A stretch of 64,000 nt of DNA from Anseranas semipalmata (GCA_013399115.1 VXAA01000606.1:793434-857433), one strand, 5' to 3'; shown: positions 34,601-48,941, numbered from the stretch's first letter. The notes: a model not told the origin generated them from the sequence alone. Program-made: numbers and translations.

Positions 34601-37600
34601 CAGAGCCCAGAAGTCCTCTTGATCTACCTGAGACCAATTCTCCACAGTCAGGAGTAGAGCAAAAATTGTAATTAAATCCCAGCCCTCTCCACATCTCACA
34701 CACACGCTGAATGCTCAGAACAGTGAGAGTGATTACCACACACTTAAATAATTTTAGCAGGTTCATAATCTGCAGAGAGACAAAAGTGCTGCATTACAGA
34801 ACAAATGCATGAAGATGACTGGGATACTCACTGTAACTATATCCTAAATATGTTGCTATTGTAAGTTAGCAACAACAGCAAAGATCAAAAAAATCCTAAG
34901 TATTGACAACATGACTGTGTAATAGAGATTTTCCACTAACAGACCTATAGCATCTTGCTTTCCAAAACACAGAACAATAAAAGAAAGAAAAAGTTGCAAG
35001 ATTCTTGCAATTTCAGGCAGCTGTTCAGGTAAAACTAAAGCCAGAAGATTGTTTATTTTAATAAAGCTATTATATGTGCAGCTCCAAATTAGGAATGGCA
35101 GGAGACTAGGGGATGCCTAAACCATCACCACCTGTTTGCCCTGAAAATCAATTAAAGTCACACTATCACAGCAATCCCTTCTTAGCTAATAAAAGTTATA
35201 CAGCTTCAACATGCGACTTTAGGTGCTTTGTGGGAATGTGCCTGAAATCTAAAGCCTTAGTCTTGTGTTACTTTGATAGTAAACACAGCTATGAACTAAC
35301 CACTGTAAAACTTGCCTTTTCGGGGTTAGAGAAGGTGTTAAGGGAAAAGAGATCCTGAACTGTTGTTTTGATACAGTGGATTGAACTAATATTCAGTAAA
35401 TTCTAACAATCCAGCCAAGAACATTACATAGAGATTTAAATAGGAGAAAACTGAAGTCCTTTATGACACATGCCTGTTCAACATATTCTGCGCTGCAGAA
35501 CAGATCCAACTTTACAAGTTGAAAGCAAGGGCAGTAGAGACATCCCAAGTGTTTTAGTAATTAAACGAATATGCATAATGAACCATATGCCCAAAGGGCC
35601 TGTTCTTCATGTGGGCCAGATTTTTGTTTGAATTTTTAATTTTTATATACAGATGAAACATTTCATGTAATATAGCAACAGTGCAAAGGAACATGCTATG
35701 CAGGAAAGGAAGGAGGAACTACCCATGTGAGAACGATCAGAATACACTTGATGAATTCTGCTCCTCAATTTCCGATTCAGAGCCAAGAGGGCTTTTTAAA
35801 AAAAAAAAGAAAATCATTTTCTCCTTTGAACAGCTGTATTAGTCATCTGCTCAGAGTCTAGAGAAGATGCATTAAAATATATATTTATATAGGTCATATT
35901 TATACATTTTTATGTGTGAAATGGATATATATACCAACGCATTTAGATGTTACAAGACTAGCAAAACCACTGACACTGTCAAATTCAAAAGCTTCCGATC
36001 CACAAGAAAAAAAACAACTACAGGATGGTTTTCTGTTTGGCAGGTCCTGTGGTGTTGTGTGAGCTGCAGTAAAACAGGATGCACTCACATCTGTCTGTGA
36101 AGCAGGAATGGACATTTTTTAAAATATGGGTCAAATTCCCCCCTCTTGTTACAATGTTACCCTACTGTGAACATTAGGATACCATGGCCTTGTTGCTGAA
36201 ATATTAAATGCTCCCAGTTCTGTCGGTGTTGAACCATGTCTCTCCTGCCCTAGCAATATTCACCCTTTTTCATCCCTCACTCTTAAAGTGCTTTTCCAAG
36301 CAAGAGAAGCATCCTTTGCAAACATAAGCCATTGCAAGAGGTCAGTCCTTTAAACCAACAACAAAACTATCTGGTGCTTCTAGCTAATTTTCAAATATCT
36401 AGATTGCAGAATAACAAACTGGCTCATTTAAGTAGTTTTGATCCATTGGACAAATTTCTACTTTGCTTTGTAAAACCAGTGCTGGGGTCACGTACTTGTC
36501 AGTGGGGACATGCTGGTTAAGCAGCAAAAAAGCTTTTCTGCAGGAGCTTTACCACAGACTTTTTTATTTATTTATTTAATACATAAATAAACAAAGAGAA
36601 ATCAAAATCCTTATTAGATTTTGTTTGAGAAAGGAAAATTTATGGATAAATAGCAATGAGTGCCTCACAGTGGCTTAGATTATAGCACTCCACAGCTATA
36701 TAAACAAGCAGCATTACAGTGGCTGTTCCATGCACTGAGTTGGTACCATAGAGATACAGTGGGAAAGTATGAGCCATGCTAGAAGAAACGCAGACAATCT
36801 GATCCACTTTGGAATTAATTTGGCTTTTCAACAAACTCAGCAAGTTAAACTTTTCACGTGACTCAGGGAGTTCCAATCACCAAATTTAAAAAGATAACCT
36901 GTAAGATCAATCCCGACCCTAATGTTAAAAGTATTCAAAAGCTGAAATAATGAAGTTGTAAATAATTGCATTCGTTGCTCTCAGTCCTAATTCAGGGTTT
37001 GTGCTTTTGACACTGCCTGGTTTACGTGATCTAGTGGTCTCCGCGGAAAGACAGATAAACTTCAACGGCTGTCAGAAGACAAAAATTGACATGGAACATC
37101 ACCTTTCCCGACTGTTTAAATCCTTTAAGGAAGTGTTGGAGCAATTAGAGAGGGAGTCTAATCTTTGCAGAGTGCATTAACACTCTCCGACCTCCCAGAC
37201 AATAGATCAGACCTCAGACACATAATGCTTCCCTAAGGCTTTTTAACCAGAGCATTTGATCTCATAGTCACTCCGTATGTGCTGCTATAGGTATCAGTGT
37301 ATAAGACAGTATTCATTGGGCACTAAAGGACCACTGTCTGTACCAGTATTCATACAGATTTTAAAATAGCAGGAAAGCCATTGCAGTGCATGCTGCTACA
37401 GAGCTACTACTTCCCAGGAAAAGAAAAAAAAAGGAAAAAAATGAAAGCAACCTGGAGTAGCTCTGCAAAATGTCTTCATTTTTAATAATCTCATATTTCC
37501 TTTCTGTCAACACTGTTTACTTCCCAGCTTCAGAATATAAATCTGTTTTTAAAAGGCATAGATTAGTTCCTTATTCATAGAAACAGTTATCTGATAATAA

Positions 37601-39957
37601 TTTCAAAATACTTCATTTCTTAACCCCTGTGGAGGGACTTGAGGGAAAGGGAATTAGGAAGACAGGTCTAGTTTATTAAGGAAATTGAAATACATCATTG
37701 CAAATAATTTTCCCAAATGTGCACAAGAAAGTATCTGGGGAAGTTTTCTTAACTGCTCGAACAAGTCACCATCTAATTCCTCATGGGCATGTTCTGTAAA
37801 AAAGAGCTAATATCACTGTATCAATTATATATTTCTCATTTAATATTCTAAACATTTTAAAGCTCAGTGTTTTTTTTTAATGGAATTAGACTTCCCTGCC
37901 ATCACGTTCTGACAAAAGCCATGTCTGAACACTCACATGGACGATTCATAATAATGGGATTTTACGACCAGCTAGCTGGATTCCCACCCACTGCTAAATA
38001 ACGAGTGCTGCAGTCTAAGCAGTCTTTTTTTTTCTCCCATGCAATATATTTGTAACAACACTTTATATTAATCTACTATTACTTTGTATTAGCTGCAGGA
38101 TTTTGTTTCACTTTCTTAGAACTACAAAAAGTGGCTTTTGTGAAGCACTTGCATTACAAATATTTGTTGCTGCTGTTTAAACGTGTATCTCAAATTTGTC
38201 AAACCAAGTGCATCAAAAATGACAAAAAAGGTCACATATACCTAGTATATTTAAAAACAAACAAGCCTTCAAAGTCAAAGTGTAATGCAGTTATTTCTAA
38301 TCTAAACAAACAATAGACTACATCTAATGAAAGTTGACAATTGGCTCTGATACAAAGCTGTACAGCTCCTCTATTCCATTAAAAGATGAAAGCTGAAGGA
38401 AAGTACAGAAGACAGCAACTTCTCTCAAAAAGCAAGTAGAAAGTTCTGAATCTCAACTAGCAGAGCACATGAAGGCTGTTTTGTATTTTTTTTTGTGGAC
38501 ACTTCTGCTCACATATGACACTCATCTCTCATTAAACGTGCTAGCTTCCATGGGTAAAGTTAAGGCTCAAATAAATCAGCATGTTAGACAAGTACAAAAC
38601 ACTACATGATTTACATATTTATTAACACTTCTCAAAATCACAGCACTGCCTTTTAAACAAAAAAGCACCTGAAAACAAGCTAAGCTTGACTACAGTGTGG
38701 ATGTCACAATTAAGACTAATATATATTTAATTTTAATGAAGCGGTGGGGAAAGAGATCAAATCTCAGGGATGCTACTGGTGCCAGTGTAATCCTTTACTG
38801 TGGCAGTAGTCAAATTTATTAGCAATCAATAGTACAGACTTTTTAATCAGATTTTGGGGATTTTGCAGTTAGCCCAGCACTCCAGCTTTATTCCCCAGTG
38901 AATGCTAAGAAAAAGAGAAGAAATATTCTGATGTAGGGTACTTTTATTGTTACTGCTATCCTTAAGCTTATGTTCAACACCCTAGAACTTCCCTGTTGCT
39001 TAAGACTAACCTCTGAGTCAAATCAATTCTTAGTTGCTAGTGAAGGAAAGTAAAACAAAGACCAGGCTTTTAAAAAATGTCTTTGCTCTGTAGCTTCTAT
39101 ACTAATCCTCTTTTATTTCAGATCTTGTAAAGGATCCAACTCTCTCATTAAAAAAATAGTAGGAAAGTAGTAGAATGCTTTAAGAGAAACCCCTCAAGGT
39201 GCATCTGTCTCCATCATAAAAGCCAAAATGTTGCGTTACCTTCAAATACGAAATTTCTTCCAGTTGTCAACATTTCTGCAACTAGTGTTAGATTAGCGCT
39301 GAGAGAACTGGTGAATTAAATTAAAAATAAAATAGTTCAAGCAAGAAAAAGAAAACCTGCCAGAAAAATCTGAAAAAAAGCATGAATGCCAGAGCCGCCT
39401 CATTCATGAGAGGCCATCGCCACCTACAGGATTTTCTTCCTCTTCTGAAAACCTGCTACTCATATTCAGGCAGGATTTGCTCCAAAAAGAGGATGGAAAT
39501 TTTTAACCAATGTTAAATAATATAGGTTTACTGAAGTAAATGGAGCTGCGGTGACTTAAACCACCTACAGACATGTCTCTACTTATTCCCTCTTTTTAGA
39601 AGAATAAGAACTGCCTATTTCCAGGGAATGCACTGTTTTAAGATTACATGTGTTATAAAGGATGTCTTTTTTAGAGACAAAGATGAAGAAAAAATACAAA
39701 GTATTGATAGGGTTGCTCCACCAATAACAGGGGAGGTAACAGTCAATGTCTACAACCTGCCTGTAAAACTAAGTGCTTTACAGTACTTTCTAAGAGGTGC
39801 CAGGTCAAAATAATGTGAATAATGAGACAAAACCATGCAAGTCCTGACTGAAAGCAAATTAATACACGTAGGTTCTTGGGGTGAAAAAAGCACACTAAGT
39901 AAAAGAATTTTTACTTGCAATGAAAATTTCACTTCCTAATAGATACCATAGACTTCC

Positions 39958-39976
39958 TTTTTTTTTTTTTTTTTTT
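39958..39976. repeat. T19 homopolymer
   Basis: 19 T residues on the plus strand, in the 23-kb intron. No source element is recognised. Confidence 0.85.
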
Positions 39977-41531
39977 GGCCACCCATTTCTGACACCCAGA
40001 ACAATAGATGCTTAGGCTGAGCTGGATACCTTTTCCCCCCATATGGTTTTCATACTGCACACCCATAGCAAACTTTGGGAATTTTATGCATAAGCTTCTG
40101 AAATTCTGTTATTTCCAGTAGCAGTGAGCAAGTAGTTTCTCTCTCATGCTCCTGTTTAATATGAGTCTTGCACAGATGCAGCCCTCATTAAACTTGAGAT
40201 ACTAATTTCACTTTTGTTTAAATAATTTCTAATCTGTGAATAAAGTGAACTTTCAGGAAAGGCAACAGGCAAATTGGGAAAATGAGTGACTGGATCCTGA
40301 GATGTAATATCATCTATTTAGGACCAGATAAATTGGCAAATGGTAACAAAAAATTCCTCTTGTCAATTTATTAGTTAATTGATAGGAATTACAAATTACT
40401 GTTTTCGCACAAATTAGAAGATGCTAGACATTTAATTTGAAGTTCCTCTAAAGAATCTAAAACAGCAAAATACTATAAAAGAGAAAAGCCGACTTTCAGG
40501 CAGTGTGCACTTCAGTCTTTGCCAGATCTTTTGCAACAAATTCCTAACATTGGGATGGAGATTTGTAAGACAGCAGGAAGAATCACGAGCAAAATTCACC
40601 TTTGGCATACGCAACTTTTGCAATTCTATTGAGAGTAAGGGAGCCCGTGCCACCTTTGTGGATAGCAAATTCGATCTTTATAAAATAGTTTTGTTTTTTT
40701 TAAAAAAATGACAAAAAAAGACAGCAAAATGCTAATCTGTGCCTAGGCTCATAAGTAGGAGAATATCTGCTAATGTGTGATTTGAAACAGGAGTTCAGCA
40801 ATGTTGAATATACAAATAAAACCAACAACAGGCAAGAGTACAATTTTACCCTGCTGGACGAAGCAAAATAAATACAAGATATACAAAAATAAATACAAAA
40901 TGTACAAAACAGTATAAGAGCAACAATAATCTCTAACAGAACTACAGAACTTTAAAAGACACAAGACGTTATATATTAAAAAAGAAAGGGCTTCATAAAT
41001 CAAGCAGCTAAAGTACAATACAATATAGCGAACTCCAGCCAGACCACAAAGAGGGTTCTCTCTTCATAAACATCAGATCAGGCTGCTAAAATTATTACCA
41101 AAGCTCTCTTGTAACTGTCACCTGTGGTGGGTATAATTACAGGCTACTGCTGCAAGCACGCCCACGTCATATGGCAATAAAAGGACCTACAGCTTGCCAA
41201 GACCAGGCAGACAATGGAGAACATACACCACCTGACGAGAGCCCAAAAAGATCAGCCAGGGAGACTAATAAAAATGACAGCTTAGAAACAAATGACAAAG
41301 CTTCAGCCACAAAAAAGGCAATATCAAATTAGCTGGAAATGCAAGCACCGAGCAGAGTTCTCCAACAGGTCACAACTCGAGCAGAAAGCCAGTCAGAATT
41401 GTTTTCAGATGCATTTAGTTCAGGTTTTAGCTATAAAGGGCTTTTTTTCCTTTTTTTTTTATTAAACAAAATGTTTGCACATTTGGGGTTGGCTTTGTGG
41501 GCTGTCATTAGATAGCCAAACAGATGAAAAC

Positions 41532-41542
41532 TATATATATAT

Positions 41543-41591
<49 letters not shown>
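41532..41591. repeat. Compound (TA)(CA)(TA)(CA) microsatellite
   Basis: Four alternating blocks: TA, AC, a long TA block of about 12 units, and AC again. It lies in the 23-kb intron. The long TA block is self-complementary and likely to vary between individuals. Confidence 0.9.
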
Positions 41592-44500
41592 TTTCTAACC
41601 CAGTTCTGGAGACAGATAGCTAGATAGATGTGTATGTTAATCTATGCACCTTCTAAAGGATACATCTGTACACTATAACAAAGCTGAGCTTCTTTCTCAT
41701 TGCCTTAATTCTTTACTGGATGCCTGCATACACATTCCTGCTGACCAACTGTACAGATGCTCATCTTCTGGCAGAAGTGGGTTTTCACCTGAACATTCTG
41801 ACTATAAAGTCTAGCACACACAACTGACATATCAAAAGGCTTTATCATCAAGTAAAAACAATGTAACGCAATTACAGAAGGAGTGATAGGCGGGGATTTG
41901 GGGGTCTCATTACCAGGGCTAAGGGAATTGCTCCTATGTAATGCACTAAAGTTTTGAATACACAGCACAGGAAGCGCTGCTAAGCTCCTTAACTCCAAAA
42001 GCAAGGGACTCGCTATATGGGGCCCCTTGTTAAGCAGGCCCAGAGGAAATAACTTATTTCTCAGATGCAAAATGTGTTTGTTGTTGTTGTTGTTTGTTTT
42101 GTTTTGGAACATTTCACTGGTAAAAAGCAAATCCTAAACTCCTGAGCTAGAAACATAAGACCACCTAGCCTTTTTAAAGTTATAAAAGGATCTTAGTATC
42201 CATCTCTGCTATGCTCCATCTCACCCTTACTCCAAAGCTTCAAACTTTGTTTTTTAAATCTTGTTTATACTGTTGTCAAGCTTCTAAGTGGTTATTTCCC
42301 TATTAACTTTGTCCTTGTTTGTTCTTGCATTTTTTAAAGAGCTGGAAATAACATGTGTTTACTTTGCTGTGCGTCTCTCAGCATCATCAATATTACTGTT
42401 GCTATTCCAGGAATTTTAACTGCTGCAGCAAAGCAAAGCCCAGGATCTCAAGCTTAAATCGTATCCCCTTCAACCACAAAAGAATAATACTGGAAATGTA
42501 AAAATCACTGGGAGAAGGGCAAAACCGTCTCCTTTAATTGCCCAGAGAAGCCTGTTTCTCATCCGAGCAGTTACTTGCATGTGTCAGGTAACGTGCTCGT
42601 AACGGCTTTGCATGCACAAATGTTGAATTTTCACAGGCAGTGCCATGAGCAATGTGGAGGAAGCAGGATGTAAACGTTTCCTCTGTCATTAGAAAAATGC
42701 TTTTACAGGGATATAATAGCTTGAAATAAAAACATACCTCTGATCCAGCCTTTTCACGGGAGTTCAAGACAATAATTTTAAAGATGTGCCTTTGCCAGGG
42801 ATTTACAGAGGGAAAGAGCAGAGGAAATGTTAGGGACTCTGAAGAGAATTAATTACTAGGCCAAATTCGTGAAACACTGCCTCTGACTGCTCCTCCAGCA
42901 CTAGCTCTAATATGAACAAATTTTTGTATCAGAGTGCTATTTCTCAGCTTCCCTTTTTAAAAAGGGACTGCATTCGTCCCTTTGCCGATTGCTTCTTTAA
43001 AACTGCAGCAAAACACAAGCTGCGAAGGGGCTGAGAAGAGCCCTCAGCAAAAGCTCTACAGTAAAGCGGAAGTGAGGGCCATCTCTTTTGCATTAATACT
43101 TTTCTTTTACTTTTTTTTTTAAGCTTTTTCTTTTTCCAAGTTCCCTATTCAGTGTTTGAAGAATACTCATTCTTCTCTCTTTAGGATTACATCTATTCAT
43201 TTTATTTAGCTTTTTAATGTGGAGACATTTTAATCTACCATTACTTCAATGCTGTTCCCAACTAGCTTGGGAACAATGATTTATATTTCATCTTCAGCTA
43301 TGAGGATAAAAAAAGGGAGAAAAGAAGACTATACCCTTCTCATCAGTTACACATGCAATAATGGTGGGGTGGTTTGTGCTTTGTATCTGAGAACTGCTTG
43401 TTCAAAATTAGTGGGTAATTCACAGGGCAAATAAGAAAAAAACAGGGAAGCTCACGTGAGAGCACATCTTCGTTCCCCTCCCTAGAGGGGATTTATTACC
43501 ATCTACCGGTAATTCGTAAGTAAAATCTCAGTGAAAATTATCTTCTATCCTCTGTTTGGTTGGCCAGAGGTCCAAGAGATGCTTGGTGACTCGGTCTCTA
43601 TCCTAAATTGTTTGGATTTCATCGGTCTCATTTCTCCATAGATTCCTCATGTTCCCTGTTAAACTTTTGCCCCAAACACTTCCCTTTATTGATCTAAAAC
43701 TCCCTTCCCACCAAAAAAAACAAACGTGTTGCAAAACAACACGAGTTAAACTGGATGTTTTACCAGTACTTTGTTGTCATGTCCAGTGTTGCATTATATT
43801 CAGTAGGAACAGGATTGGAAAATTTTTCTTGGAAAAGCCCAAGCATAACATGCAGAAGATGCTTGTTCACATGCAGAATGAAAGACTTACTCCAAGTTAA
43901 CTCCAGAAGGCTTAGATTTTGAGTTAACAAACATCTTTCTTGAGGGAAAAAACACATTTCCCTCTTACTGACGTGCAATTAGTGATTTTAGATGACTCTG
44001 TCAACAAGCCAATGGCCTTTTCTCTTTAGGTCATCGGTATAAATATAGCCCAGTTCAACGGGGATTAAAAATTATTCATGTCTAGTAAGATGGTTGGTGT
44101 CTCCTCTATGAGATAAGTTCAGCTGGGCTCAGATCCAGCACCCATATCACAAGCTTAAGTGGCTGCATATTAAATGGCATATTGAGCAGAGATGCCCAGA
44201 AATTCATGGGCTGCAGAGTTCATGGGCTGAACTCTCTCTCCCTGGTATCCCAGATTAGGACCGAGACAAACTGCAGCCTCACCCAGCTCACCCTGTGACT
44301 CCTCAAGGCTTCCAGAGGCCAGTGCCAAAAAAATGGGCATCCTCCAGCTCTTTCAGAATTTACCAAAAGCTTTGGAGCTCTGAACTGGAGAAGGGTGCCA
44401 AAATCCCACCTCTGCAGCAAGGAGCTCAAAAGCTGAAGTTTGGGTTTGCTGCTGCATCCACAACTCCCAGCAGCTCTGCTGATCATCCAGAAGCCCCAGG

Positions 44501-47500
44501 GCTTCCCCACTCTTGCATCAGCTGTTTTTTTGGGAAGCCCAAACAGCTCCAAAATGATCCCATGCCTGTCATTTTCCCAGCTGCCCACTATTAAATCACT
44601 ACAGGCGGTTTGACCAGAAACTCCACATTTTGACTACATTGCGTTGCATCATCATATACTCCTTCCTTTCCTCCTGGCACTGACCCATCCTAAAAGAATT
44701 ATCAGGCACCCTGCAATGTCACTGTGAAATAAAATAAATACTGCCCATGCGTGCTGCATTCATTGTGTGGCTGGCAGCTAGGGCAGAGCCCAAAAAACAG
44801 CTCCCACCTGTACCCACCCTGGCAGCAGCCTTGATTAGCAGAGGCCTGAACCTGATGCAGTGGGACATGCTGCCAGTAAAAATGAAGTATGCTGGCATGG
44901 GTTCGTGTGCAGGGACCCTGAAGCACATCAGCAGCGAGCACTGCCAGTCACGCTGGAGGTGTGATGGTGGCTGGTTTCCCATCGTTTGCCTGATCCTGTC
45001 AATGTCTCACAACTATCATACAAACTTTACAAAAAAATATGATAGTAAAAATTCAAGTCAATATATCCTTTTAATTTGCACCAGATTATAGTTTTTTTTT
45101 AATGCAATTACTGTAATTTCATTAAATGACATAATTACCATTAATGCAGAGGAAAACTGTCAATAGAAGGTGTAATTATGTTGTATAAAATCACAAGCAC
45201 AATGTGCAATGATGCATAATTCCTCATGAAAATCACTCTGACTAAAATTAACTTTTAAAATATTTTTAAAATACTTATTGTGCAGTAGGAATGATTCAGT
45301 TCTTATTATGGACTTAACTGGCACAACCAACTTGGTGAGAGAGGGAGCAGAGCGCATAGGGAGTGTGTACATGTGGAAGCAAGAGGCAGGAATTCAGCTT
45401 AAAAGTGCATTGGAAAGGTAACACAAGTTTGCATATGCACAAGTGGGAAAAACAAACAGCTTATTATCACACAGACATATAAGATGACTTGTAAGCACAC
45501 GTTCCAGTAGGCACACTTCACCACACAGCTCCAGCTTTTTGGACACCGTTAACACATGCGGAAGAGATGTCTCAAGAAAGGTATTACAAAAGGAAGGAGT
45601 GATGAGGACGAGGCTAAAATCACAATATTTGCTCTGGAAACTGGGAGCAAATTGTCCAGGGTAGGATATGGAGATTGCCAGGCACACAAGAACAACCATA
45701 AAGAGACATACTACAGTATGCTTTTGGGCACATTCAAAATAAAGGCCCTTTTGAGGGGTATGTTCCATAGACTAGATGGAGGAAAACACATGGACAAAGA
45801 CTTTTAAGACCTCTCCCAGTATAAGAACTCTATAAGCAATATTTTCCACACATGCTAATATTCCCAGGTACACACAATGTGTATCCATGTATCTATTTTT
45901 TTGGACCAGAGCATCAACGAAGTTTACACTATAAACAATCCAGAAAGCCTACGACTCTTTCCTGTGACCCACGATGTTTCTTCTAACACTTGTGTAACAC
46001 AAATTGCACTAACCCCTTTGTGCACAGGGCAAGCCTCACTGAAAGTGAATTTTAACTTTTCTTCTCATCTCATTCAACCCTATTTCCAAAACCTCTAAAC
46101 CTGAAAATGCTGATGAAAAATATTATTTCATTTCTATACTGAAAAAACAAACAAACAACAAAAAAAACAAATCTACTCAAGTTCTTGGACTGCCTCCTCC
46201 CACAATTACAAACTAATAAAGCAGTTTAGCTTGGGATGATGCATTTTATAAATAAGAACATGATGATAGCATTTTTCTCATTCACTTGTGTCCTGCTTGT
46301 GCTGTCCTGTTTCCTCTGTCTTTTTTCTCTTGTGCACTAAGAAGTAGCAGCAATATCCTTGTCACACTTGCAAGCTGTCAGCACTAATGGGGAGGGAGGT
46401 GCACTGTAATAAAGACTAAAACAGGAAGGTGTAAGAGTCTGCATCCTCACCTATTTCAATGCTCTGATGATCTCAAAAATATTTTCTTTTCCATCTGGTG
46501 GTGTTTTTACTCTGATAGCTTAAGAAAGGTTCACATGGGTGAGGAGCTTTGTGCATTTTCCCTGTCCCCGGTTTTGAGTGTCAAACACAAGTGGGATGTT
46601 AGCAAGGACAAATATGGTACAGGTTAAGCTTTTTCAAAGCAAGGTACTGATGGTATATAGATGTTACTTGCTGGGGAATGATGACTTTAAAACAGACCTA
46701 TTTTAATACACCTTGTATTTAAACTCTTAAGAGTGATTATATGTACCGGTCAGGGCAGTGGGGATGCTGCACCTATTGTGCTGTGTACATATTTTCACAA
46801 CTATGAACGCACATGCTGGAAACAGTGAGATAGAGAATTAGCACTTCATTATAAATGCCTGAGTGGAATTATTTCTATGTGAAAAAAAATCAAATACACT
46901 AAACTTTTGGTTTGTAGAAGAAATCTGCTCTTATTATTCTTAGTCATGCATTTTTATTCCTGTCCCACTACCAACTTTCTGTAGGAAACCAGGAGCATTA
47001 TGTCATCCGGTAAAGATGTTAACATCTGTAACTTGTAACCTTCCATCTTTTTGTTCATCTTCCTTTTCACCTGGAATCATTTCTTTTTTCTGTGGACCCA
47101 CTTGCCCACCTTCTTATTTTTATGCCTCTCTACCACTTACAAACTTTTCTCAAGTCTAGAAAACTGAACTTCACAGTTATAACTTCACAAGTATTTTGTC
47201 TCCTAATTGAGGAAATCTCTTAAGCATGCGCTTAGATTCCTGCTTAATGGTGACGGTAGGATGTTGACACTGAGATTTTACATACATCCCTCTTTCCATC
47301 CGCAGTGTGCATAACCATACAATTCCCTTGTGTGCAACCATGCAGCTCCCTTGAACAGCTGTACCTGCTTTAGTGAGTTACCAGCTACTCCACTCTCCTA
47401 CATGCCATACAAAGAGAGGGATATGAGAGCTGCCAATATCGCAAACAAACATGCATGCTCAGCCACTCCACCTCTTCCAAGAAAACCATCACCTTAAGGC

Positions 47501-48183
47501 CCAAAGGGCAAGGCGAAGTTGATTTAGGTTTCTTCCTCTTAGCGCTTTCAATATATCTATGTACATCCAACAGACTATCAGTTAGCTGTTCTTCAATGGA
47601 GAAGACTCGTTAAGGTACTAGTCAGCAGCTCTTGAACCATTAAAGCTAGATATGATCTAAATAAGCTTTGAACAAAAGCAGACAAATATGCAGAAAAGAC
47701 CTTCTCATCCTACCCACTCTTACATGCACATCATCCTTCTAATCTGCAGGGTGAAAGACAGCTTCTCTGTCTTTGCTCTGATTTTCTTTCAATCAGTTTA
47801 CTTATCTGTAGCAAATACACTGTAAAGTGTTTTCTTCAAAAGAGCCTTTAAGTGACTTGTAATTCACAGACAGTAGAAAGAGGAGAAATCTTGAAGATGT
47901 GGCTGTTATTTTGTTTAATCAACACTCAAAAAAACCTTTTTGCATGCTGGACCACCCCAAAATGATTTTGCAACCTCTACTGGCATGCCAAACATTTCAA
48001 GCATGAAGAAAGTGTCACACCACAGAATAAAAACCAGACAAAACCTTTTTGTGCCTGAGTGGATTATGAGAAAACTGCAAATGGGGTGTTTATTACCAAG
48101 GAGAAAAAGGAGAAGGCTGAAGAGTGGGACAGGCAGGTGAAGAACTTGGTTATTTTTTTTGCAGAGGGGAGGACTCACTGACC

Positions 48184-48186
<3 letters not shown>

Positions 48187-48214
<28 letters not shown>
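48187..48214. repeat. T28 homopolymer
   Basis: 28 T residues on the plus strand, so A28 in the MCTP2 pre-mRNA. It lies about 600 bases downstream of exon E. No retrotransposed sequence or target-site duplication is recognised beside it. Confidence 0.9.
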
Positions 48215-48217
<3 letters not shown>

Positions 48218-48821
48218 CAATGTATTATGATGGTCAGGGGAATAAATTTGCAACTGACAATGTCAGCAGAGCTTCTCATGTGCCCTAGGGACACGTAGCA
48301 TGCTCTGTGGTGGCAGCGTGCAGAGCAGACATAGATAACCTGTAGCTAAGTGCCTCCTTATTGCAATGGAAGATGGATGGGAAAAGACCCATCAGCTCAG
48401 TGCATCATGCAAATCAAAGATATCTCCCTGAAGCTGGTATCCACCCTCTTGGCCACCACCTCTCTCCTTTTCTACCATCTAATTTCCATGCTCTAAAAAG
48501 GGCCAGAACAATCATATGGTCAAAGCCTTTACAGGGTGGTGTCACCAACCACACTGACACAGGCATCCCAGGTGCAGGTCAGCAAGAGCCTCAGCACCAA
48601 GCAAAAAAAAAAAAAAGGCTATTTCTGAAGGTCTAATTTCTATGTCCAGCAGGCCAAACACTGGCCTGGCTGCCATTGAAATCTGTACACCCTGCAGCCG
48701 TGTAGCTACAAAATACCAATAACAACAATAAATGTCTTTATGCTGGTGGAGAGGAAGGCACGGTAACACTCGAGATCTTATATCACTTAGCCTCATGCAA
48801 TAAAAGAAGAAATCCACTTAC

Positions 48822-48941
48822 CACAAATGCTATCATGCTCTTTACTGTGGACTCCCAGAGAAAGCAGCTCTGAAGGAATTGTATTGTATTCCATATTGCC
48901 ATGGTGATTTTTTTCACACGATCAACATTTCTTGATAAGAT
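48822..48941 (-). CDS. MCTP2: MCTP2 coding exon E: amphipathic segment and start of first membrane helix
   Basis: The exon has 40 codons with phase 0 at both ends. It encodes [19 protein letters not shown], then I-Q-F-L-Q-S-C-F-L, then [12 protein letters not shown]. The W-E-S-T motif and the hydrophobic IAFV, which continues into exon F, are characteristic of the plant and animal MCTP C-terminal region (Pfam PRT_C, by family knowledge). The acceptor is TTATCAG and the donor is GTAAGT. It precedes the largest intron in the window. Confidence 0.95.

Larger units (their letters stand above)
25560..48821 (-). other. MCTP2: MCTP2 intron E-F, 23.3 kb
   Basis: This intron separates the two exons that together build the first membrane segment. 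The donor is GTAAGT and the acceptor is TTTCTCCCAG. Recognised contents are a CR1 3' end (31376-31649), an antisense MIR-like relic (28828-28902), a compound TA/CA microsatellite (41532-41591), a T28 run (48187-48214), other A/T homopolymers, and a GC-richer stretch of unknown origin at about 44210-44990. Open frames here, the longest being 164 codons at 34039-34533 on the minus strand, overlap low-complexity GTT-rich DNA and have no domain. I saw no second gene. Confidence 0.85.

Noticed and set aside
41705..42130. 141-codon minus-strand open frame
   Set aside because: No domain or signal was recognised, and one end is a GTT repeat translated as asparagine. It is intronic.
42534..42767. Donor-like AG|GTATGT at about 42738 on the minus strand next to an open frame, considered as an extra MCTP2 exon
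   Set aside because: The MCTP2 protein is complete and in frame across exons E and F without it, and no good acceptor plus conserved peptide was found.
44220..44594. 122- and 99-codon open frames on opposite strands of the same DNA
   Set aside because: They overlap each other in GC-richer DNA, where stop codons are rarer. No family resemblance was seen. The region itself is reported as an unexplained block.
45394..45768. 124-codon minus-strand open frame
   Set aside because: No recognisable domain, no splice-site support and no place in the MCTP2 protein.
48187..48214. T28 run considered as the tail of a processed pseudogene or a poly(A) retroelement
   Set aside because: No recognisable coding or SINE sequence lies beside it, and no target-site duplication was seen. 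It is more simply a homopolymer.
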